A DNA stretch of 64,000 nt from Mageeibacillus sp. UBA6980 (lineage in GTDB: Bacteria; Bacillota; Clostridia; Saccharofermentanales; Saccharofermentanaceae), in the NCBI GenBank assembly GCA_002450095.1, contig DJYK01000011.1, positions 24,571 to 88,570 on the forward strand, given 5' to 3'. The notes under the pieces were generated by a model. That model did no database searches and was not told the origin of the DNA. It was given only the letters and a program-made list of their open reading frames with translations. Positions 35,042 through 43,209 of the stretch are shown piece by piece. How positions within the stretch are numbered: position 1 is the stretch's first letter; the number at the start of each line of letters is the position of its first letter. Made by a program: the position numbers and the translations under genes.

Positions 35042-36466
35042 TCAAATATTCTCTATAAATGCCTTATAAGCAAGATATGTGTAATACAGATCTATCTTAG
35101 AGATCACTTCATAAGGTGCATGCATAGACCATACCGGAACTCCGGCATCGATAACGGACATTCCGTACTTCGCCATAAAAGCGGATATCGTTCCGCCGCC
35201 GCCGGCGTCGACTCTTCCGAGTTCACCCGTCTGCCAGGGAATATTATTCTTGGCAAAAACCGAAGTGATCTCGGCAACAAAATCGCCTGTCGCTTCACTG
35301 GTACCGGATTTACCTCTGGCACCGGTGTATTTCTCGAGTTTAATGCCGTGTGACATAAAAGCGGAATTACGCTTCTCGTATACACTTGCATACTTGGGAT
35401 CGTAAGCCGCAGATACATCGGTGGAAAGCATCTTGGAAGCGGCGATGACTTTCCTGAACTGAAGCATGTCGAGACTTCCGTCACCGGTCTTAGCCACGAT
35501 CTCCATCAGGAAATTCTCGTAAAGCGCGGACTGTGCACCGGAATTGGCGTATGATCCGATCTCTTCCTTATCCGTAAGCATCGTTACACAAGTCTTCTCA
35601 GGTTTCTCCTGTTCGAGGATCGCCATCAAAGCGGGATAGGCACAAACTCTGTCATCGTGACCGTAACCTGCGATGAAAGCCCTGTCGAATCCGACATCTC
35701 TCGCCTTTACGGCAGGAACCACTTCAAGTTCTCCTGTTACGAAGTCCTTCTCGACTATTCCGTATTTCTCATTAAGAAATCTCAAAATCGCTTCTTTATA
35801 AGGTTCTTTGGACTTATCTTCATTCTTGCCGTTAAAAGGGATACCCCCGACGACAACATTAAGATCCTCGGCAGGAATGAACTCCGAAGCGCTCTTCTTC
35901 ATCTGATCACTGCCGAGATGAGGAAGAAGATCCGTTATATAGAAGATCGGATCGGATTCATCCTCACCTATCGAGATCTTATGCATAACTTTGTCTTTGG
36001 TATAGACAACACCGTGAATGGCAAGAGGGATCGTAGTCCACTGATACTTCTTGATCCCGCCGTAATAATGAGTCTTAAAGTAAACGGTCTCATTATCTTC
36101 AAAAACAGGATTAGGCTTAAGATCCAATCTCGGAGAATCTATATGTGCTCCGAGGATATTAAAACCTTCCTTAACGCCTTTCTTACCGATAACGGCAAGG
36201 ATCAGACCCTTTCCTTTAATGCTTGAATAGACCTTATCCCCTGCCTTGAGCTTCTTTTTGCTCTCTATATCCTTAAAACCTAAGGATTCGGCAGCCTCTA
36301 TACCGTTATCCGTAAACTCGCGTTCTGTCTTGCTCTTATCGAGAAAAGCCTTATATTCCTCGGAAAATGCCATACATGCATCCATATCCGAGTTACTTAT
36401 CTTATCGTAAAGATTAGGATATTTCGCAAAGAGCTCGCTTCTATTATCAGACTTTTTTGAAGCCAT
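35042..36466 (-). CDS. M18-family zinc aminopeptidase
   Basis: Cytoplasmic dinuclear-zinc aminopeptidase (aspartyl aminopeptidase / LAP4 type) of 474 residues. Zinc ligands and catalytic residues are in GAHIDSPRLDL near 107, AGYGHDDRV near 262, DKEEIGSYANSG near 298 and the C-terminal WSMHAPYE near 450. The insertion domain between the first two motifs is normal for M18. AAAGGA precedes the ATG. It is the first gene of the group running toward murD. Confidence 0.92.
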   Translation of the reverse strand: MASKKSDNRSELFAKYPNLYDKISNSDMDACMAFSEEYKAFLDKSKTEREFTDNGIEAAESLGFKDIESKKKLKAGDKVYSSIKGKGLILAVIGKKGVKEGFNILGAHIDSPRLDLKPNPVFEDNETVYFKTHYYGGIKKYQWTTIPLAIHGVVYTKDKVMHKISIGEDESDPIFYITDLLPHLGSDQMKKSASEFIPAEDLNVVVGGIPFNGKNEDKSKEPYKEAILRFLNEKYGIVEKDFVTGELEVVPAVKARDVGFDRAFIAGYGHDDRVCAYPALMAILEQEKPEKTCVTMLTDKEEIGSYANSGAQSALYENFLMEIVAKTGDGSLDMLQFRKVIAASKMLSTDVSAAYDPKYASVYEKRNSAFMSHGIKLEKYTGARGKSGTSEATGDFVAEITSVFAKNNIPWQTGELGRVDAGGGGTISAFMAKYGMSVIDAGVPVWSMHAPYEVISKIDLYYTYLAYKAFIENI

Positions 36467-36482
36467 TTATCTGTCCTTTCTG

Positions 36483-38009
36483 TTATCCCTCGACGATCGC
36501 TTCTTCAGCACCGCTTGTCTCGTCAACATTGGTCTCACTTCCGGCATTAGCCTGTGAATCCGGCTCTCCGGCCATGGAATTAGGATCATCCATAACCTCA
36601 AGCTCGCCTTCTTCCGTTGCCATCTGCTGTGCATCGGGAGCAACGGTTTCAACAACAGGATCAGCAGCAACGACTGCTTCTGTTGAAAGATTGACATTAA
36701 GGATATATCCGGGAGTACCCGATGTGGTTACGATCTTGCTGTATGTTCCGTCATCATCGATAAACTGAACAACTTCACCGGCAGACAATGTCGCTATAAC
36801 CGTACCGTCAGAAGGCTGAGAATAAACAGGAGTATTATCAACGCTTATATATCTTATATTCTCAACAAGGACCTCTGAAGGCTCGGATGACAAGTCGATC
36901 AGACCTTTGAAACGGAATATTGCAAACATCGCACCGAAGCCGAGTGCAATACAGATCAAAAAGATGATGAGTGTTGTGATTATCGTCTTGAGCACAGGCT
37001 TTTTATTCGCCTTTACAGGTTCGGAAGGCACATAAGTATCATATCTGTTATCGGCCTTGGAGGCACCTCTGTTAAATACAGTTGTCTCGGCAGAACTGTT
37101 ATCCTGCTCTTCCGCTCCGAAAGGATCCGGATTATTGACAAACAAGGATTCTTCTTCCGTGTCTGAAGTATCCTTCGATGCCATAACCGCATCTCCCGGA
37201 AGGATCAATGTAGATTCGACTTCGATGATTGCGACGGACAGACCGAATTTAACCCCGATATTACCTGCGGAAGTGATTATCTCGTGTGCCTTGGATTCGG
37301 TCGACATGGGCTTAAGAAGGATCGCGTTTCTGTTCTTGACCGGCATGAACTTTGATATACCGATACCCATAAGACACAGGCTGTCGTGATCCTTAAGCTT
37401 GAGATGAAGTTTCTTTTCAGGAACAATAGCACCATCCTGAGGCATCTTGCCAAGATACTGAATAAGAGAGAATCTGTCCGGGTGTGAAGCCTCGTCAGCG
37501 GGTGTAATGGCACCCATCTGAACATATCTGTGAGCTACGGTCTGATCCTCGGTCAAAGCCATAACCTTACCGTCCCTGACGAGAACAGCCTTAGTGTTAC
37601 CGATATGGATAATACGAAGAGTATCACCCTCGATAACAGCCATAGTCATTGAAGTCCTCAGCTGCTTGCCGCCATGAGCCACTACATAGTTACAGACAAA
37701 ACCGTTAAGAACACCGACTACCTGATTTGAAAAGGTTTCAAAATCAAGGACAGGCTGGCTTTGAGCATTTGCAACTATCTTGGATAATTCTTTGTTAAGC
37801 TCTATATTAAGGAATGCCGCTTCCGTATCAGGACCCTGTGTCGAGAATAGTGCGACTACCTGAATGGGGGAAGTCGATCTTGCGGTACGCATAAACTCAC
37901 CCGGGAAATCTTCCTTGGTACGATAAAGAGTATGAAAGAAAATATTCTCCTGAGGCTGATTAGGGACCAGATTGGTCTCAAGTACACATGTAGAAACTGT
38001 TTTACTCAT
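36483..38009 (-). CDS. Degenerate PP2C-like (pseudophosphatase) membrane protein with an SH3-like domain
   Basis: 508 residues. Residues about 30-260 follow the PP2C fold: the strand pair TSMTMAVIEGDTLRIIHIG, then GKVMALTEDQT and GAITPADEASHPDR align with Stp/PrpC phosphatases. The metal-binding aspartates are missing: GDSR has become GNTK, the DGMGG block is STQGPD, and the C-terminal SDG reads GIG. A membrane helix at about 335-362 leads to an extracellular SH3b-like domain (about 380-445) and an acidic tail. It could sense cell-wall state without catalysis. The ATG at 38009 follows TTGGAGACAAAT; the TTG at 38021 is part of that site. Confidence 0.7.
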   Translation of the reverse strand: MSKTVSTCVLETNLVPNQPQENIFFHTLYRTKEDFPGEFMRTARSTSPIQVVALFSTQGPDTEAAFLNIELNKELSKIVANAQSQPVLDFETFSNQVVGVLNGFVCNYVVAHGGKQLRTSMTMAVIEGDTLRIIHIGNTKAVLVRDGKVMALTEDQTVAHRYVQMGAITPADEASHPDRFSLIQYLGKMPQDGAIVPEKKLHLKLKDHDSLCLMGIGISKFMPVKNRNAILLKPMSTESKAHEIITSAGNIGVKFGLSVAIIEVESTLILPGDAVMASKDTSDTEEESLFVNNPDPFGAEEQDNSSAETTVFNRGASKADNRYDTYVPSEPVKANKKPVLKTIITTLIIFLICIALGFGAMFAIFRFKGLIDLSSEPSEVLVENIRYISVDNTPVYSQPSDGTVIATLSAGEVVQFIDDDGTYSKIVTTSGTPGYILNVNLSTEAVVAADPVVETVAPDAQQMATEEGELEVMDDPNSMAGEPDSQANAGSETNVDETSGAEEAIVEG

Positions 38010-38053
38010 ATTTGTCTCCAATTAAAATTTATCAAAACCAAAATACATTATAT

Positions 38054-38090
38054 ATAAAAATACCCGTTTCAACAAATCGAAACGGGTATT
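38054..38090 (-). terminator. Rho-independent terminator after the DUF3048 gene
   Basis: AATACCCGTTTC and GAAACGGGTATT form a perfect 12-bp stem with an 8-nt loop. On the minus strand it is followed by TTTATATA. It lies 22 nt after the DUF3048 lipoprotein stop. Confidence 0.88.
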
Positions 38091-38111
38091 ATTAAATATC
38101 AAATAAAACTA

Positions 38112-39326
38112 TTAAATACTTGCAGTAATAGTGGTCTGACTCTCCATATCATTGTCTACGATACAAATATACGAACGACCTCTGTTAACTTCAACTTCCA
38201 TTCCCGCCTCGTTGTAGATAATGATCGGATCGTTAGGTCCGTTCTTTGTCCATGTAACGGGAATAATCCTGCCGTCGGAGACATACCAGCCTTCACCGCC
38301 GTCTTCAAGATAAGCATCGATCGTCGTATCACCGTGAGGCTGGATATTAGCATAGAGAACAAATACGTTAGTAAATGCGATCTGGGATCCGGTCGTCTCA
38401 TCGATCTGAGGATTACCGTACTGGGACTTTGAATAGAGGCCCGATACCTCATCGTAAGTAAACAGAGCGTCGGGATTTGTTCCCGAGAAGTAAACATTGA
38501 TCTGCTCACAAGGATCGCCCGAAGCAATATCGGCGGAATTGCCGGGAACAAAGTTAAACAGCATATTATTCTCATTATCAGTCATCGAGATCTCGTTATA
38601 CTCGATAGCTTCGAGAATGTGTCTGCCGTCTGTAACCGCTGTATGTTCGATCGCTCTTTGAGACTTCCAGACCGCGTCTCTCCAGAAGAAAAGGCCTTCG
38701 GGAAGATCCACATAGCCGTCCGCATAGTTCGCTGAACTGTAAACACCGGCACTGCAGGAGTTGCCGTCGATATGATCGATACCGAACGAAGCGATATGAT
38801 CGGGTACTCTGGCATTACGACCGAAATGAATAAATACAGAATTATTGCCTGCAGCAAGATCTGTGGAAAGTATCCTCGCAGATCTTAATGAACCGATCTC
38901 GGGGATCGTGTTAACATCGGCAAAAAGTGCAAGAAGTCTCGTCTGTCCGCCTTCCGTCTGATACTCATATATCGCATCAGCCTGTGAGATACCTCTCTGA
39001 GGCATAGCGGCATGGCTGTTATTGATTACGACCGCAACGGAACGTCTCCCCGAATTGGCAGGATCCATTGTCTGCAGTCCTGTTATGGGATTTACGGCCA
39101 TCGGATTTGAAGGATCAAACAAAGCATCTGCCGAGAGCTCGACTGTAGTAGCAACGGGTTCTGTCTCTGACGCAACCGGTACATCCTCAATAGTCTCAGA
39201 AGCTACTGTAGCCTGTGTTGATACAGTCGAGTCAACTACTGTTTCTTCTGCTCCTTTGGAACAAGCACCGAGAGGCAAAGTCATAGCAGCTGCAAGAACC
39301 GCCGCAGTAATCTTCTTGGAATTCAT
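38112..39326 (-). CDS. DUF3048 (YerB-type) lipoprotein
   Basis: 404 residues. The signal peptide ends in the lipobox LGAC, followed by a Ser/Thr/Val/Glu-rich spacer to about residue 60. The conserved DUF3048 block begins NPITGLQTMDPANSGRR and includes ARILSTDLA and FIHFGRN; a second conserved half fills the C terminus. The family is widespread in Gram-positive bacteria with unknown biochemical role at the cell surface. The ATG at 39326 has GCGAGGTG upstream. Confidence 0.88.
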   Translation of the reverse strand: MNSKKITAAVLAAAMTLPLGACSKGAEETVVDSTVSTQATVASETIEDVPVASETEPVATTVELSADALFDPSNPMAVNPITGLQTMDPANSGRRSVAVVINNSHAAMPQRGISQADAIYEYQTEGGQTRLLALFADVNTIPEIGSLRSARILSTDLAAGNNSVFIHFGRNARVPDHIASFGIDHIDGNSCSAGVYSSANYADGYVDLPEGLFFWRDAVWKSQRAIEHTAVTDGRHILEAIEYNEISMTDNENNMLFNFVPGNSADIASGDPCEQINVYFSGTNPDALFTYDEVSGLYSKSQYGNPQIDETTGSQIAFTNVFVLYANIQPHGDTTIDAYLEDGGEGWYVSDGRIIPVTWTKNGPNDPIIIYNEAGMEVEVNRGRSYICIVDNDMESQTTITASI

Positions 39327-39370
39327 ATACACACCTCGCGATTATTGGTTTCCTTTTACAAGGTAATTTG

Positions 39371-39379
39371 ATTATATCA
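39371..39379 (-). promoter_or_regulatory. Extended -10 promoter for the DUF3048 gene
   Basis: The minus strand reads TGATATAAT about 45 nt upstream of the ATG, leaving a leader of about 38 nt with a ribosome binding site. Confidence 0.55.
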
Positions 39380-39422
39380 TCACGTATAATTACTAATATT
39401 TATGTTATGTTACAAGATGATG

Positions 39423-40586
39423 TTACATCTCATTCTGAAGCGACTGATACTCCGAATATGTCATCGCGTAATCAGACCCCTTCATCATTGACTCCAGTAT
39501 TACATATGATACGCAGTTGATCCTGATCTCGAGAAGATCGCAGTCTTCGGTAATCATAAACGGATCCAAGGTCTGTCTCGAGTCAAGAGGCGTTGACCGT
39601 ACCATACCGCCGAATTCCTGTAAATGAAGATTCTTGGAATCCTTCATGTCTTCCATGGAGTCAAAGAAATAATCTGCACTGTCAAAATAAACGATCGGGA
39701 TGTTCATCTCATCAAACGGAACATAATCAGATCTGTTTACCGACACCTCTCTGTAGATATCATCAAATGAATCCCCGTTAAGATCCGTAATAACACCTGA
39801 TTCATTATAATAAAGATTAAACCCGTGCTGGGAGTACAGTAGACTGTCATAGCAGACATCATAGGCCTGATAGAGCTTTCTTCTCATCTGGTATTTCTGA
39901 TTCATGATAAGCGAATTGAACCCGGCCGAAGCATAGACCTTATCCCCGCCGTAGATACTGTCTATGCAGTACATGCAATCGATCGAATCCGACACCTCAT
40001 CCGTAAGAGAATCAACAAATGCTCTGGCCCCTGCAAAGTTGTCATTGCCGGCACCGAAGGCAACTATGATCACATCAAAAGCAAGATCCGGATAGTTCCT
40101 GATCTGGTCAGCGATCGTAAACAGACATCCGATACCCGATGAATTATCCGAGATACCGTCATATGCATAAGACGGGTCGACCTGACCTTCAGAGAAAGAA
40201 TCATCATAATGAGCACCGATAACTATCGTTCTTCTGACTTCAACGGGATTACCGAAATCGTCTATCGAGAAAAAGCCCTTACCCGGTATGTTAACTATAT
40301 AATTAGATGAAGTTCCTCCGTAAAGGTTTGTAAAATCCTGTTTGGATACATCGTAACCCAACTCTTCGAATTCTCCTCTGATATACTCCCCTGCGGATGC
40401 TTCTTCAGGAGTATAAGCTCTCCTGTACGGATAGAGCGTAGACAGTTCCCTTGCAATATCCGCCCCGTAGGATCCGTAATCCGCTTGTATAGGCACTTCT
40501 TCGGCATCGTCCGAGCAGGACGCGACCGGGATAATAAACACAACAAGCGACAATATCAAACAAAGAATCTTTTTCAGATAAGACAT
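39423..40586 (-). CDS. M28-family metallopeptidase, lipoprotein
   Basis: Surface zinc aminopeptidase-like protein of 387 residues. The signal peptide ends in the lipobox VASC (Cys24). Zinc-site motifs are IGAHYDDSF near 123 (His and Asp) and GISDNSSGIG near 143 (second Asp); SMYC-type and YFDSADYF segments complete the fold. The expected Glu-Glu pair after the second Asp is not obvious, since the stretch reads IIVAFGAGNDNF, so activity should be tested. GCGGAGG precedes the ATG, 3 nt after the upstream gene. Confidence 0.82.
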   Translation of the reverse strand: MSYLKKILCLILSLVVFIIPVASCSDDAEEVPIQADYGSYGADIARELSTLYPYRRAYTPEEASAGEYIRGEFEELGYDVSKQDFTNLYGGTSSNYIVNIPGKGFFSIDDFGNPVEVRRTIVIGAHYDDSFSEGQVDPSYAYDGISDNSSGIGCLFTIADQIRNYPDLAFDVIIVAFGAGNDNFAGARAFVDSLTDEVSDSIDCMYCIDSIYGGDKVYASAGFNSLIMNQKYQMRRKLYQAYDVCYDSLLYSQHGFNLYYNESGVITDLNGDSFDDIYREVSVNRSDYVPFDEMNIPIVYFDSADYFFDSMEDMKDSKNLHLQEFGGMVRSTPLDSRQTLDPFMITEDCDLLEIRINCVSYVILESMMKGSDYAMTYSEYQSLQNEM

Positions 40587-40589
40587 CTT

Positions 40590-41642
40590 CTAAGCCTCCG
40601 CATCAGATCTTATGATCTGAAGTCTTTTTGAAAGTACGCTGACGGCATCTTCCTTTGCCATATTCTTGACCATCCAGCGTCTGGGCTCATCATCGCTCAT
40701 ATCAACGATCTTTATCTTCGTGTTTCCGGATCTTGCGATATTATCTTCCAGTATCTTCATTATTGATCTGGTCGATACCCCCGTAAGCTTTGTCGGGAGA
40801 CCGAGAAGATCATAGATCTTGATTAGCGGAGCTCTGCTTCTTTCCTCTACGCAGGAAAGAAGGCTTAATGCAAGAGCTTCTCCTTCAGAATAATTCATGA
40901 ACCTGAAGTATCCTTCTATAGCGCTGGCAAGCTCGCTTCCGAGTTCGAGAAGTCCGGGATTGACTTGTGAAACAGATTGTCTTAACGAATATGTATGATT
41001 AAGGAACTCTCTGGGATTACCGTCTTTGACAAGATCTATGAGAATATTGAGATTGCCGATTATACCGAGCCTGATGATAGCCGCATATCCGTTATGCTTG
41101 ATCTTATCGGGTACAGTCTTAAGATAAGAAGGATCGATAATGACAGCGTCAGGTTTGAACGGAACGGATATGGCGTTCTTAAGTTTCTTGGAATTAAGAT
41201 ATGCTCTTGAAGCAACTGCACCTTCATACATCGAATCCGAAGTAGTCGGGACAGCAAGGAAATTGATCCCGCCGTTAAATATAGAAGCACAGAAGCCCGT
41301 TACGTCAAGAATACCTCCGCCGCCCAAAGCGATAAGCCAGTCGTTATTCCCGAATCCGAAATCAACAAGGAAATCATATACCTCAGATACCTTCGTAAGA
41401 CTCTTATTCCCTTCCGAACACTCGACCGGGATCAAAACAGGTTTAACGCCTCTTAAAAGAAACTGTTTCTCAAAAGAATTATAATAAAAACCGCTTACTA
41501 TCCTGTCAGAGACGATAGCGATCTTAACGGTAGCGGGATCGGCTTTATGTCTGCCGTCAAATATATAGGCAGAAGCAAATCTGTCGGCTTCACCGGTACC
41601 GCAGTAACAGTTATACGGCATGTCGGACTTCAAAATATCCAT
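40590..41642 (-). CDS. Degenerate member of the dehydroquinate synthase / glycerol-1-phosphate dehydrogenase fold
   Basis: 350 residues. The NAD-binding core GGGGILDVTGF near 107 and AVPTTSDSMYEGAVAS near 133 match the AroB / EgsA (AraM) / iron-ADH superfamily. The metal site looks lost: the family GxGDLLGK or GxAEVIK block reads GYAAIIRLG near 190, and the later histidine motifs read SELASAIEG and NYSEGEALAL. It is probably a catalytically dead or re-purposed enzyme. No Shine-Dalgarno is present; an extended -10 element ends 6 nt before the ATG. An M28 lipoprotein gene follows 3 nt downstream. Confidence 0.72.
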   Translation of the reverse strand: MDILKSDMPYNCYCGTGEADRFASAYIFDGRHKADPATVKIAIVSDRIVSGFYYNSFEKQFLLRGVKPVLIPVECSEGNKSLTKVSEVYDFLVDFGFGNNDWLIALGGGGILDVTGFCASIFNGGINFLAVPTTSDSMYEGAVASRAYLNSKKLKNAISVPFKPDAVIIDPSYLKTVPDKIKHNGYAAIIRLGIIGNLNILIDLVKDGNPREFLNHTYSLRQSVSQVNPGLLELGSELASAIEGYFRFMNYSEGEALALSLLSCVEERSRAPLIKIYDLLGLPTKLTGVSTRSIMKILEDNIARSGNTKIKIVDMSDDEPRRWMVKNMAKEDAVSVLSKRLQIIRSDAEA

Positions 41643-41648
41643 AGAATA

Positions 41649-41657
41649 ATAATACCA
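41649..41657 (-). promoter_or_regulatory. Extended -10 promoter, predicted to give a leaderless mRNA
   Basis: The minus strand reads TGGTATTAT, then TATTCT (6 nt), then the ATG at 41642. As with the other three leaderless candidates, the predicted start is the A of ATG and no ribosome binding site exists. Confidence 0.55.
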
Positions 41658-41690
41658 TTTTTTTATAAAATAGCATCTGTAATATCAAAG

Positions 41691-41699
41691 TGGTAAAAT
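41691..41699 (+). promoter_or_regulatory. Extended -10 promoter for gltX-glnS
   Basis: TGGTAAAAT with the hexamer at 41694-41699. The start would be near 41706, giving a leader of about 27 nt that contains AAGAAAGG before the ATG at 41733. The leader is too short for a T-box. Confidence 0.58.
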
Positions 41700-41732
41700 A
41701 TTACGATTATTTATAAGAAGAAAGGTTCACTT

Positions 41733-43208
41733 ATGCATATCAGAACAAGATTTGCACCGTCACCGACCGGTTTTATGCATGTCGGAAACCTTCGTACGGC
41801 CCTTTATGAATATCTTACGGCCAAGCACGAAGGCGGCACTTTCGTTTTAAGGATCGAAGATACGGATCAGGAGCGCTATGTTGAAGGCGCTACGGATGTA
41901 ATATACAAGACTTTGGAGCTTGCCGGCATCACACATGACGAGGGACCGGACATAGGCGGAGAATACGGACCTTATGTTCAAAGCGAACGTAAGGGCTTAT
42001 ACAAGCCGTACGCCGAGCAGCTTGTAAAAGAAGGCAAAGCCTACTATTGCTTCTGCTCCAAGGAAAGGCTCGACGAATTAAGGAAGAATGCACCGGAAGG
42101 CTCGGTCATCGGCTATGACAGACACTGCAGGAACCTTTCTCCCGAAGAGGTTGAAGAAAAGCTCAAGGCCGGCATTCCTTATGTCATCAGACAGAAGATG
42201 CCGCTTGACGGAGAATCCACCTACCATGACCTCGTCTATGGTGACATCACCATCAAGAACGATGAACTCGATGATCAGATCCTCATCAAGGCAGACGGAT
42301 TCCCCACTTATAACTTCGCGAATGTCATCGATGATCATACGATGGGGATCACACATGTCGTAAGAGGTTCGGAATACCTCTCCTCCACCCCGAAATACAA
42401 CGCTCTGTATGAAGCATTCGGCTGGGACATTCCTACTTATATCCATTTACCTCTGATAAACGGAAAGAGTGTGGATGAAGAAGGAAATGTTACAATATCC
42501 AAGTTATCAAAAAGACACGGAAGCACCGGATTCTTTGATCTCGTAAACGAAGGATTCCTTCCCAAGGCGATAATAAACTACATCGCACTTCTCGGATGGT
42601 GTCCCGCAGGCGAATTCGAGAACCGTGAGATATTTACAATGGATGAGCTCATAAAGGCTTTCGACATAAACGATATCTCCAAATCCCCGTCTGTATTTGA
42701 TTACGATAAGCTCGAATGGATGAACGGCGAATATATCAAGGCAATGGGATCGGATGAATTTCTCGAGAACGCCAAGCCGTCTTACGACAAGCTGGGTATC
42801 AACGAAGATAATTACGAACTTCTCGAAGAGATCCTTAAGCCCAGGATAACAAGATTCACCGAGATTGAGGGAAAGCTCTCGTTCCTTAAGGAGTTCGGGG
42901 ATTTTGACCTCTCTTTATTCGAACACAAGAAAAGCAAGTCTACGGTCGAGACTTCCATAGATGCACTGGAATCCGTTATTCCCGTCCTCGAGGAGGCTTC
43001 CTGGCAAAGAGACGAGCTCAACGATAAGATAAAGGCTCTTGCCGAAGCAAAGCAGGTCAAGAATTCAGTCATCATGTGGCCTGTAAGGATTGCTGCAGCA
43101 GGCGTTGCAGTTACTCCCGGCGGTTGTTCGGAAGTACTTATCCTTCTCGGCAAGGAAGAATCCTTAAGAAGGATAAAGATCGGACTTAACAGATTGAAAG
43201 GAAACTGA
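41733..43208 (+). CDS. gltX: Glutamyl-tRNA synthetase
   Basis: Class I aminoacyl-tRNA synthetase of 491 residues charging tRNA-Glu. The HIGH region reads PSPTGFMHVGNLRTA near 9-23 and the KMSKS loop is KLSKRHGS near 260. The C-terminal half is the all-helical anticodon-binding domain. Length is normal. With a glutaminyl-tRNA synthetase directly downstream (1 nt gap), this enzyme may be of the discriminating type that does not charge tRNA-Gln; the sequence alone does not prove it. AAGAAAGG precedes the ATG. Confidence 0.95.
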   Translation: MHIRTRFAPSPTGFMHVGNLRTALYEYLTAKHEGGTFVLRIEDTDQERYVEGATDVIYKTLELAGITHDEGPDIGGEYGPYVQSERKGLYKPYAEQLVKEGKAYYCFCSKERLDELRKNAPEGSVIGYDRHCRNLSPEEVEEKLKAGIPYVIRQKMPLDGESTYHDLVYGDITIKNDELDDQILIKADGFPTYNFANVIDDHTMGITHVVRGSEYLSSTPKYNALYEAFGWDIPTYIHLPLINGKSVDEEGNVTISKLSKRHGSTGFFDLVNEGFLPKAIINYIALLGWCPAGEFENREIFTMDELIKAFDINDISKSPSVFDYDKLEWMNGEYIKAMGSDEFLENAKPSYDKLGINEDNYELLEEILKPRITRFTEIEGKLSFLKEFGDFDLSLFEHKKSKSTVETSIDALESVIPVLEEASWQRDELNDKIKALAEAKQVKNSVIMWPVRIAAAGVAVTPGGCSEVLILLGKEESLRRIKIGLNRLKGN

Positions 43209-43209
43209 T

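Noticed and set aside
41643..41732. T-box riboswitch before gltX
   Set aside because: The predicted leader is about 27 nt and lacks a T-box sequence or terminator.
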